A stretch of 64,000 nucleotides of DNA from Dyella dinghuensis (GTDB taxonomy: Bacteria; Pseudomonadota; Gammaproteobacteria; Xanthomonadales; Rhodanobacteraceae), in contig NZ_RYZR01000005.1 of assembly GCF_003977615.1 (NCBI RefSeq), positions 62,001-126,000 of the forward strand, written 5' to 3'. Every line of letters starts with the position of its first letter. Position 1 is the first letter of the stretch. Positions 56,281 to 64,000 of the stretch are shown here, in pieces. Below the pieces are notes generated by a model. That model was not told where the DNA came from. It did no database searches and saw nothing but the letters and a program-made list of their open reading frames with translations. Position numbers and translations under genes: made by a program.

Positions 56281-56917
56281 CGAAACCGTGCTGTTTTAGA
56301 AAGTTTTCATCGATGCGCGGTGCTTCGCCGTTGCCCATCAGTCGTTCGATATAGCGCGCCACCACATCCACTTCGATGTTGACGGCGTCGCCTGCGCGTC
56401 GTGCGTGGAACGCGGTGTGTTCCACGGTGTGGGGAATCAGGTTCACACCGAAACGGTTGCCTGCTACTTCGTTGACGGTGAGACTGGTGCCGTCGATGCA
56501 GATGGAGCCTTTGGAAGCGATGTAGCGCGCAAGTTGTGCAGGCACTTCGAACATCCAGCGTTGCGAACGGCCATCGGGTGTAATGGATACGACCATGCCA
56601 ACGCCGTCGACATGGCCCGAGACCAGATGTCCGCCAAGACGATCCGCCAGGCGCAACGCTTTTTCCAGATTCACGGGATCGCCAGCCTTGTGCTTGCCCA
56701 GCGTGGTGAGCGAGAGCGTTTCGTTGGAAACGTCGGCCGCGAATCCGCGCGCTTCGAGCGACACCGCGGTCAGGCATACGCCCGACACGGCAATGCTGTC
56801 GCCCAGTTGCACATCGGAAAGATCCAGATTCGCAGTATCGACATGCAGACGCACGTCACCGCCACGCGGTTCCAGCCGCGCGATGCGGCCGACGCTTTGA
56901 ATGATGCCGGTAAACAT
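56276..56917 (-). CDS. ribE: riboflavin synthase alpha subunit
   Basis: Makes riboflavin from two lumazine molecules. The 213 residues form two barrel repeats, beginning MFTGIIQSVGRIARLEPRGG, with SIAVSGVCLTAV and SICIDGTSLTVNEV as the repeated motifs. A strong GGAGG lies before ATG 56917. The FMN riboswitch lies 183 bp upstream. Open frame further upstream runs through the leader and is not coding. Confidence 0.96.
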   Translation of the reverse strand: MFTGIIQSVGRIARLEPRGGDVRLHVDTANLDLSDVQLGDSIAVSGVCLTAVSLEARGFAADVSNETLSLTTLGKHKAGDPVNLEKALRLADRLGGHLVSGHVDGVGMVVSITPDGRSQRWMFEVPAQLARYIASKGSICIDGTSLTVNEVAGNRFGVNLIPHTVEHTAFHARRAGDAVNIEVDVVARYIERLMGNGEAPRIDENFLKQHGFA

Positions 56918-57099
56918 CAGCGCACCTCCGCAACGAAGGTGAGCACGACACTGAGTTGATGATCGATCATGAAACGTTCTCCACGCACAGCGAATGTGGG
57001 AACGCCCCAAGGCATGAGGCACACGCACCGCTTGCGCGATGCATGCAGCCGTCTTCTTTCATCCGGACTTTGCGCGGCAGCGATCAACAGCTGCAACGT

Positions 57100-57220
57100 G
57101 AACCGTCGGCTCCGGCATTGGACCGGATCTGCTGACCTTCCGACAGGAGCCGGAAGCGCTCGCGGGCTCGGACCTTTCGGTCCCTACCGCCGGTGGGGAA
57201 TTCCACCCCGCCCTGAAGAC
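57100..57220 (-). ncRNA. FMN riboswitch (RFN element)
   Basis: Read on the minus strand, the RFN core is plain: CTTCAGGGCGGGGTG, then CCCCACCGGCGGTA, AGCCCGCGAGCGCT, TCAGCAGATCCGGT and the 3' part ending GGAGCCGACGGTT. It controls ribE and probably ribBA. The leader between it and ribE is about 180 nt and contains GGATGAAAGAAGACGG, which often follows proteobacterial RFN elements. ribD lies upstream of the riboswitch, outside its control. Confidence 0.93.
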
Positions 57221-57403
57221 GTTTGTTGTCGGTTTGCTGGCAAGCCAGCCCCGCCAGTTTAACACCGACCGGCCGGATGAACCCGGCGCCCGCGTGCCCG
57301 GGCGGAAACAATGCGTTCGCCCAAGCGCCTGTAAGTGCCGGAATCGAGGCTTAAGGATGCGTGGGCCGGGCTTTTCTGTCCGGCCTGGATCTTTGACTGC
57401 AGA

Positions 57404-58525
57404 TCAGCGCGTGACTCGAAAGCGATAGCGCCAGTCGTCGCCGATTCTGACCTCGTCCATGCGGCTCAATGCTGTCCGCTCTTGCATGCTTTTCAACGGC
57501 AACTGATGCATCAGCGGGCGCGCACTGTCGCCGAGTAAAATCGGGGCGACGTAAAGCAGAAGTTCGTCGGCAAGACCGGCGTCGAAGAGTGCGCCGCAAA
57601 GCGTGGGGCCCGCCTCGAGGTGCACTTCGTTGCAGCCGCGTTCGGCCAACAGATGCAAGACAGCGGCGAGATCGAGCCGATCCTCTTTCTCAGGCACAGC
57701 GATGCAATCGACATGCTGGAAGCGGTCGTCGACCGTCTGCGCAGAGTGCGCGTGCAACACGAGGGTCGGCACGCTGCCATCCAGCACATGGCTGCCTGCC
57801 GGCGTCCGCAGCTGTCGATCCACTATCACGCGCAATGGCGGTTGAAATGCGGTGTATGGATCGCCGCCTTCGGCAAAACGAACCGTAAGGCGCGGATTGT
57901 CGGCAAGCACCGTACCGCTACCCGTAAGAATGGCCGAGCTTTGCGCGCGCCATCGCTGCACATCGGCGCGTGCTGCGTCGCCGGTGATCCATTTCGATTC
58001 GCCATTCGCCAATGCCGTGCGGCCGTCCAGACTCATCGCCAGCTTGACGCGCACCCAGGGACGTTTGCGCTCGATGCGGCTGAAGAAGCCGATATTCAAT
58101 TCGTGTGCGGCATCACGCATCAAACCCGCATCGACCGTGATGCCGGCCGCGCGCAATTTTTCGATGCCACGTCCGGCGACTTGGGGGAAGGAATCTTCCA
58201 CCGCAATCACCACGCGCGCCACACCTGCAGCAACCAGCGCATCGGCGCACGGCGGTGTGCGCCCGTGATGCGCGCAGGGCTCGAGCGTCACATACGCCGT
58301 CGCACCTTTGGCGTTTTCACCGGCTTCACGCAATGCGAAAACTTCCGCATGCGGCCCACCCGCGCGCACGTGCCAGCCCTGCCCTACGACACGTTCGCCG
58401 TGCGCAATGACGCAGCCAACCCGCGGATTGGGTTGCGTGGTGTACAGACCGCACTCAGCCAGGCGCAATGCCTGCGCCATGTGCATGTGGTCAACCGCGT
58501 CGAAGGTGTCCAATCGTCGATTCAT
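57404..58525 (-). CDS. ribD: bifunctional diaminohydroxyphosphoribosylaminopyrimidine deaminase / reductase
   Basis: Performs steps 2 and 3 of riboflavin synthesis. The 373-residue protein has the zinc deaminase domain at 1-145 (GGPHAEVFAL, TLEPCAHHGRTPPCADAL) and the NADPH reductase domain after it (VRVKLAMSLDGRTALANGES, SAILTGSGTVLADNP). ATG 58525 was preferred to an upstream ATG at 58660 that overlaps the cysK leader. It diverges from cysK with 91 bp between. Confidence 0.96.
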   Translation of the reverse strand: MNRRLDTFDAVDHMHMAQALRLAECGLYTTQPNPRVGCVIAHGERVVGQGWHVRAGGPHAEVFALREAGENAKGATAYVTLEPCAHHGRTPPCADALVAAGVARVVIAVEDSFPQVAGRGIEKLRAAGITVDAGLMRDAAHELNIGFFSRIERKRPWVRVKLAMSLDGRTALANGESKWITGDAARADVQRWRAQSSAILTGSGTVLADNPRLTVRFAEGGDPYTAFQPPLRVIVDRQLRTPAGSHVLDGSVPTLVLHAHSAQTVDDRFQHVDCIAVPEKEDRLDLAAVLHLLAERGCNEVHLEAGPTLCGALFDAGLADELLLYVAPILLGDSARPLMHQLPLKSMQERTALSRMDEVRIGDDWRYRFRVTR

Positions 58526-58616
58526 GGGCGGCAAGTGTGCGCGATCACGCCCCGTTTGTCGCGTGAGGAGCTGCGGAGTACGCTCTGCGTTTCGCGACCC
58601 TAGGCGAGGACCGACC

Positions 58617-59573
58617 ATGATCCACAACAGCATCCTGGACACCATCGGCAGCACGCCCATCGTGCGCCTTCATCGCATCGCTCCCAAGCACGTCACGATG
58701 TATGCGAAGGTCGAATCGTTCAACCCCGGTGGGTCGGTAAAGGATCGCCTTGCCATCGCGATCATTCTCGATGCGGAAAAGAAGGGCTTGCTCAAGCCCG
58801 GCGATACGGTGATCGAAGCCACGTCCGGCAACACGGGTGTTGCGCTAGCCATGGTGTGTGCGGCGCGCGGCTATCATTTCGTCGCGGTGATGACCGAGAC
58901 GTTTTCGGTGGAGCGGCGCAAGCTGATGCGCGCCTATGGCGCCAAGGTGATTCTCACGCCGGCCGCGGAACGCGGCAGCGGCATGGTACGGCGCGCGGAA
59001 GAGCTGGCGAAAAAGCACGGCTGGTTCCTGGCACGCCAATTTCAGAATCCCGCCAATCCGGCCTATCACCGCAGCACGACGGCTGCGGAGATCCTGCGCG
59101 ATTTCGCCGGGCGCCGACTGGATGCATTCGTCACCGGCTGGGGGACTGGCGGCACGCTTACCGGTGTCGGCGAGATGCTGAAGCTCGCGCGGCCGGAAGT
59201 GAAGATCGTGGTATCCGAACCTGCCGGCGCGTCGCTGTTGCAGGACAAGCCTTGGCAGCCTCACAAGATCCAGGGCTGGACACCGGACTTTGTTCCCGAC
59301 GTGCTCAATCGCGGCGTGTTTGACATCGACCTGCCCGTCGATGAAGTGCAGGCGCGCGACATGGCGCGGCGACTTGCTAAGGAAGAAGGCATTTTTGTCG
59401 GCATTTCCGCCGGCGCGACGGTGACTGCGGCGCTGAAGTTTGCCGAGACGGCCGAACCAGACAGCGTGATTCTCGCAATGCTGCCGGATACGGGCGAACG
59501 CTATATCTCGACCTTCCTGTTCGAAGGTGTTGAGGAAGGTTCGGATGATGCGTGGCTTGAAAGCCTTGGGTGA
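58617..59573 (+). CDS. cysK: cysteine synthase (O-acetylserine sulfhydrylase), CysK type
   Basis: PLP enzyme forming cysteine from O-acetylserine and sulfide. The 318 residues begin with DTIGSTPIVRLHRIAP, PLP lysine in FNPGGSVKDRLAI, substrate loop EATSGNTGVALAM, and phosphate loop VTGWGTGGTLTGVGEML. AGGCGAGG precedes the ATG. It is on the opposite strand to its neighbours, between nrdR and ribD, interrupting the usual nrdR-ribD order. Confidence 0.94.
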   Translation: MIHNSILDTIGSTPIVRLHRIAPKHVTMYAKVESFNPGGSVKDRLAIAIILDAEKKGLLKPGDTVIEATSGNTGVALAMVCAARGYHFVAVMTETFSVERRKLMRAYGAKVILTPAAERGSGMVRRAEELAKKHGWFLARQFQNPANPAYHRSTTAAEILRDFAGRRLDAFVTGWGTGGTLTGVGEMLKLARPEVKIVVSEPAGASLLQDKPWQPHKIQGWTPDFVPDVLNRGVFDIDLPVDEVQARDMARRLAKEEGIFVGISAGATVTAALKFAETAEPDSVILAMLPDTGERYISTFLFEGVEEGSDDAWLESLG

Positions 59574-59637
59574 AGACCCTTCTGCTCGAATAAAGACGCT
59601 GGGAATAACCCTCAGCATCGCAATCTCGCTTTAGCTC

Positions 59638-59740
59638 GTCATTCCGGCGAAGGCCGGAATCCAGTGACCTCACCGCTTGATAGGCTTCAGCACGCTCGAA
59701 GTTTGTCGACACTGGATTCCGGCCTTCGCCGGAATGACGG
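59638..59740. repeat. paired REP-like repeat (family B, central A)
   Basis: GTCATTCCGGCGAAGGCC at 59639 and its inverse GGCCTTCGCCGGAATGAC ending at 59738 flank a 42-bp spacer. Located between convergent cysK and nrdR. Confidence 0.8.
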
Positions 59741-59803
59741 TATAGATGTGGTCTTTGCGCGTGGTTGCTTCGACCGCTTCAAACGGAAGCGGCCGGGGGC
59801 AAA

Positions 59804-60340
59804 TCAACTTTTACGCGAACGCTTGACCGCCGCCGCGGCAGCAGCCTCGCCGCCCAGCAACGAAAGCTGCAAACTTTCCAGCCCCGGCAGATCACGCTCA
59901 AGCTTCTCGATTTCCTCGCGGAACGCATGCACGTCTTCGAATTTGCGATAGACCGATGCGAAGCGAACGTAAGCCACCTGGTCAAGCTTCTTCAACTCAC
60001 GCATGACCAGTTCGCCAACATGACGCGACGTCACTTCGCGCTCGCCGCTGCGGCGCAGATCGTCAATGACCGCGCGCACGGCGGCATCGACGTCATGGCT
60101 CGCTACAGGCCGTTTCTGCAGCGCACGTTCGAAGCTGACACGCAGCTTGCGCTCGTCGAAGTTCTCGCGCCGCTCGCCGCTCTTCACAATCGCCGGAAGT
60201 TTCAGCTCGGCCGTTTCGAACGTATTGAAGCGCTCGCTGCATTGCGGACATTCGCGCCGACGGCGCACGGTGGCGCCGTCTTCGGCAAGGCGTGAATCGA
60301 TCACGCGCGTGTCTTCGTGCTGACAGAAGGGGCAATGCAT
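59804..60340 (-). CDS. nrdR: transcriptional repressor NrdR
   Basis: Zinc-ribbon/ATP-cone repressor of ribonucleotide reductase genes. The 178 residues have [20 protein letters not shown] and [13 protein letters not shown] at the N terminus (four zinc cysteines) and the ATP cone with [19 protein letters not shown]. It follows the amidotransferase-like gene by 3 bp and forms an operon with it and glyA. Confidence 0.97.
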   Translation of the reverse strand: MHCPFCQHEDTRVIDSRLAEDGATVRRRRECPQCSERFNTFETAELKLPAIVKSGERRENFDERKLRVSFERALQKRPVASHDVDAAVRAVIDDLRRSGEREVTSRHVGELVMRELKKLDQVAYVRFASVYRKFEDVHAFREEIEKLERDLPGLESLQLSLLGGEAAAAAAVKRSRKS

Positions 60341-60343
60341 GGG

Positions 60344-61063
60344 TTAAGCGGCCCTCCCAATTCGTAGGTCATCTGCGGCCTGCACGAATGCCTTGACCAG
60401 TGGCGGGCAGATGCCCCGCAAGGCGGCGCGTTCATGCTGGAACAGCGTGACTATGAAGTAAGGATGATTCTCCAGCTCCAATGCACGTACATCGTCCTGA
60501 TCGTCGACAGCAACAACATGCAGCGGGTGATCGGCAATCGCTTCGCGGAAACCGCTGCCCAAACCGTAATTGCAGTGGTAACCCTCTTCGATACGCGTTT
60601 TACCGTAAATCTCCGCAATACGCGAACCGGGCTTGAGTTGCACGTTATCGCGCACTTCAACCAGGCCGCAACTCAGCGGAATGATGACGGGCCGCGCGGC
60701 GTCGGGCGCGGTCTCGGCGTGTTCGGCATCCGACCAACCCAAGGCATTCCGTGCATACTCCACGACTGCGTGCTGAAAACCGCCGCAGGTACCCAGAAAA
60801 GGCACGCCGGCTTCGCGCGCGTAGCGAATGGCGGTGAGTGCGCCTTCCATGTCGCGATACGGGCTGGCCGGCACGCACCACAAAGCGTCGAAAGCGTGCA
60901 GTGTTTTCCCGTCACCGATGGTGTCGGTGCCCACCCATTCCCACTCGACAGGAACGCCGGTGGCATCGGAAGCCAATGCAAGCGCCTGCGGAATCGCCCG
61001 GTGAGCGACGACATTATCGTCGCGATCACCGATCAAGCCGACTCGCAGCACTTGCATGGTCAT
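60344..61063 (-). CDS. class I glutamine-amidotransferase-like protein (CTP synthase C-domain related)
   Basis: A 239-residue protein resembling the amidotransferase half of CTP synthase without the synthetase half. GVPFLGTCGGFQHAVVEYAR carries the nucleophile cysteine, and FIVTLFQHERAALRG near the end holds the His-Glu pair. HCNYGLGSGFREAI is also CTP-synthase-like. Function is unknown. Start ATG 61063 is adjacent to the glyA stop; ATG codons at 61057 and 61072 are alternatives. It sits between glyA and nrdR. Confidence 0.75.
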   Translation of the reverse strand: MTMQVLRVGLIGDRDDNVVAHRAIPQALALASDATGVPVEWEWVGTDTIGDGKTLHAFDALWCVPASPYRDMEGALTAIRYAREAGVPFLGTCGGFQHAVVEYARNALGWSDAEHAETAPDAARPVIIPLSCGLVEVRDNVQLKPGSRIAEIYGKTRIEEGYHCNYGLGSGFREAIADHPLHVVAVDDQDDVRALELENHPYFIVTLFQHERAALRGICPPLVKAFVQAADDLRIGRAA

Positions 61064-61064
61064 C

Positions 61065-62318
<1,254 letters not shown>

Positions 62319-62420
62319 TCGAGCCTCGTGGGGAATGAAGGTGGGAACGGCGGGGTTGAGTCTTGAAAGTGTAATGGTCGGGGGTGTTTGCGGCCACCGG
62401 CGGGACTTGTGGTGCCTATC

Positions 62421-62447
62421 GCGTACATTGTACCGTACAACGTACGC
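62421..62447. promoter_or_regulatory. 27-bp palindromic operator, probably of the TetR regulator
   Basis: GCGTAC-a-TTGTAC-c-GTACAA-c-GTACGC is a palindrome centred on 62434 with one mismatched pair. It sits 25 bp before the hydrolase start codon and is the type of site bound by TetR dimers (two dimers could fit). It also faces the glyA start on the other strand. Confidence 0.7.
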
Positions 62448-62472
62448 AATGGCACGCAAAGGGAGTATCCGC

Positions 62473-63549
62473 ATGACGTTCGCCCGTTCCCGGCTCGCCC
62501 ACGCCTGGCGTTGGCTTGCCCTGACGCTTTTATTCGCCCCGGCGATGCTGCTCGCGCAGACCGTCACCGGCGTGGGGTTTCATCACATCACCATCAACGA
62601 TCCGGTCAACGGCGGCACGATGCCGGGCTTGGTGTTCTATCCGACCAGCCATGCGCCGGACGAGACCGCGATAGGGCCCTACCATGTCGCCGCCACGGTT
62701 GATGCACCGGCGATTCCCGGTGCAAAACCGCTCGTGGTGATCTCGCACGGCAATGGCGGCTCGGATCTCGGTCACCACGAACTGGCGACCTATTTGGCCA
62801 GCCACGGTTTCATCGTCGCCACGCTCGAACATCCCAAGGACAACTTTCACGACGTGAGCGGCGTGGGCTACGCGCCCGTTCTGGTTGGCCGGCCGATTCA
62901 GGTCAAAGCAACCATCACCATGTTGCTCAATGATCCACACTGGAAGATGTTGATCGATACAAATCGCATTGGCGTCGCCGGTTTTTCGGCGGGCGGATAC
63001 ACCAGCTTGATGATCGTCGGCGCGGTTCCGCAATTCCGGCGCTTCATCGACTTCTGCCATCGCTATCCCAACGACAAGGACGTTTGCGGCGAGGCCAACA
63101 AGCTCACTGCGGAAGCGCAAAGTCATGGGCAGACCCTCGAACAGATGATGGATGGCGTGCAAAGCCAACTCACGCACTGGGGTGATACCGCCGATCCGCG
63201 CGTGAAAGCGGCGTTCGTCATGGCACCGCTAAGTCTTGTTTTCGACGACGCGGGCATCGAGAAAATCGATCGCCCCGTTTTCCTCTACTACGGCCAGAAC
63301 GATCATGTGCTCAGACCCAGCGCAAATGCCGAACATATCCGTCCGCTAATGAAAACGCTTGTGGCTGTGAAAATGGTGCCGCTCGCCGATCACTGGGTAT
63401 TTCTCGATCCGTGCTCGCCCGAACTCGCCAAAGATGCGAAAGAAATCTGCAGCGATCCGCCGGGCGTCGACCGCGTGAAAGTGCATCAGCAGATTCAGGC
63501 CGATGCACTAGCCTTCTTCCGCAAGACGCTTGACGTTCAAACCCAATGA
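62473..63549 (+). CDS. exported alpha/beta hydrolase, dienelactone/PAF-acetylhydrolase-like
   Basis: A 358-residue secreted hydrolase. Signal peptide [14 protein letters not shown], then alpha/beta hydrolase fold with [20 protein letters not shown] (oxyanion region), nucleophile elbow [12 protein letters not shown], acid in [13 protein letters not shown] and histidine in [10 protein letters not shown]. Its substrate is unknown. ATG 62473 was chosen for the signal peptide; in-frame ATGs further upstream would overlap the operator. The TetR gene starts 12 bp after it. Confidence 0.87.
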   Translation: MTFARSRLAHAWRWLALTLLFAPAMLLAQTVTGVGFHHITINDPVNGGTMPGLVFYPTSHAPDETAIGPYHVAATVDAPAIPGAKPLVVISHGNGGSDLGHHELATYLASHGFIVATLEHPKDNFHDVSGVGYAPVLVGRPIQVKATITMLLNDPHWKMLIDTNRIGVAGFSAGGYTSLMIVGAVPQFRRFIDFCHRYPNDKDVCGEANKLTAEAQSHGQTLEQMMDGVQSQLTHWGDTADPRVKAAFVMAPLSLVFDDAGIEKIDRPVFLYYGQNDHVLRPSANAEHIRPLMKTLVAVKMVPLADHWVFLDPCSPELAKDAKEICSDPPGVDRVKVHQQIQADALAFFRKTLDVQTQ

Positions 63550-63561
63550 TTCGAGATCCAC

Positions 63562-64000
63562 GTGCCCAAAGCACTTAGCGACAGCGAGACTGAAGCCTTT
63601 CGCGCACGCATCTGCAGCGCCGCGGCAAAACTGTTCGTCGAAGAAGGCCCGGCGGCGATCACCATGCGCCGTCTGGCCAGCGAACTCGGATGCGGCACGA
63701 TGACGCCGTATCGCTACTACGACAACAAGGAAGAAATCATCACCGCCGTGCGTACGCGCGGCTTGAATCACATGGCAGAAGCGTTGGAAAACGCACTGAA
63801 TACGCCGGGTGATGGCCGAACGCGCAGCCGCAATGTGCGCGATGCCTACATCGATTTCGCGCGTCGCGACACGGCGACCTATCGATTGATGTTCGAATAT
63901 CCCGAAGCCAATCGCGACGACCCAGCGTATCGCGAAGCGCACGCGCGTATGTGGCGATGCATCGCCGCCGACACGCAAGTGATGATCGACGAAGGCATCA
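63562..64000 (+). CDS. TetR/AcrR family regulator, 3' end outside window
   Basis: GTG 63562 opens VPKALSDSETEAFRARICSA, followed by a TetR HTH: KLFVEEGPAAITMRRLASEL, then GCGTMTPYRYYDNKEEIITA. At least 146 residues are visible before the window ends. The ligand domain begins near residue 80 with DAYIDFARRDTATYRLMFE, a common TetR C-terminal pattern. It follows the hydrolase gene by 12 bp and probably represses both genes through the palindrome at 62421-62447. Confidence 0.85.
   Translation, partial: MPKALSDSETEAFRARICSAAAKLFVEEGPAAITMRRLASELGCGTMTPYRYYDNKEEIITAVRTRGLNHMAEALENALNTPGDGRTRSRNVRDAYIDFARRDTATYRLMFEYPEANRDDPAYREAHARMWRCIAADTQVMIDEGI

Noticed and set aside
14594-59740. Inverted repeats as CRISPR
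   Set aside because: Copies are paired, inverted and scattered; no regular direct-repeat array and no cas genes.
60344-61063. Amidotransferase-like gene as CTP synthase (pyrG)
   Set aside because: The N-terminal synthetase domain is missing.

Overview
The window looks like chromosomal DNA of a gammaproteobacterium of the Xanthomonadales/Lysobacterales type, probably Rhodanobacteraceae (Dyella, Luteibacter or Rhodanobacter relatives). Evidence is the moderately high G+C, the order kdsD-kdsC-lptCAB-rpoN-hpf-hprK-rapZ-EIIA(Man)-HPr-EI, the RibB fused to a dead RibA domain, and paired palindromic REP-type repeats. The assignment is an inference from gene order and protein style; no database search was run. 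No tRNA, rRNA, CRISPR, phage or insertion-sequence gene was seen.

Region 1 (1-14.6 kb) holds envelope and nitrogen-PTS genes: a truncated DUF3108 gene, murA and ibaG on the minus strand, then LPS genes kdsD, kdsC, lptC, lptA, lptB, then rpoN (sigma-54), hpf, hprK, rapZ, and a permease-less regulatory PTS (EIIA-Man, HPr, EI). ptsN, usual in such clusters, is absent. A yeiE-like LysR gene diverges from a yeiH-like exporter.

Region 2 (14.6-27.5 kb) holds tsaB with an unknown possibly glycosyltransferase-like gene, valS, a pssA-holD-rimI operon, a DUF4124 gene, proS, an H-NS-like gene, a ThrE-type exporter, and an NfeD/SPFH pair.

Region 3 (27.5-45.8 kb) is the most unusual part. One minus-strand array encodes a periplasmic adaptor, one MacB/LolD-type ATPase, ten FtsX/MacB-type permeases arranged as five strictly alternating long/short (A/B) pairs, then a sigma-54-dependent response regulator and its histidine kinase. 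A full-consensus sigma-54 promoter lies just upstream of the adaptor, with a TGTCC-GC-GGACA palindrome and further GGACA half-sites about 100 bp upstream of the predicted start. Related sequences lie before the regulator gene. This suggests a self-contained sigma-54-controlled exporter in which five permease pairs share one ATPase and one adaptor.

Region 4 (45.9-64 kb) holds a Fur-box/hemP unit, an aldo/keto reductase, and the dispersed riboflavin/NusB cluster, read on the minus strand as glyA, a glutamine-amidotransferase-like gene, nrdR, [cysK on the plus strand], ribD, FMN riboswitch, ribE, ribBA, [GH3 glucosidase, ldcA], ribH, nusB, thiL, pgpA. It ends with a secreted alpha/beta hydrolase and a truncated TetR gene behind a 27-bp near-perfect operator palindrome.
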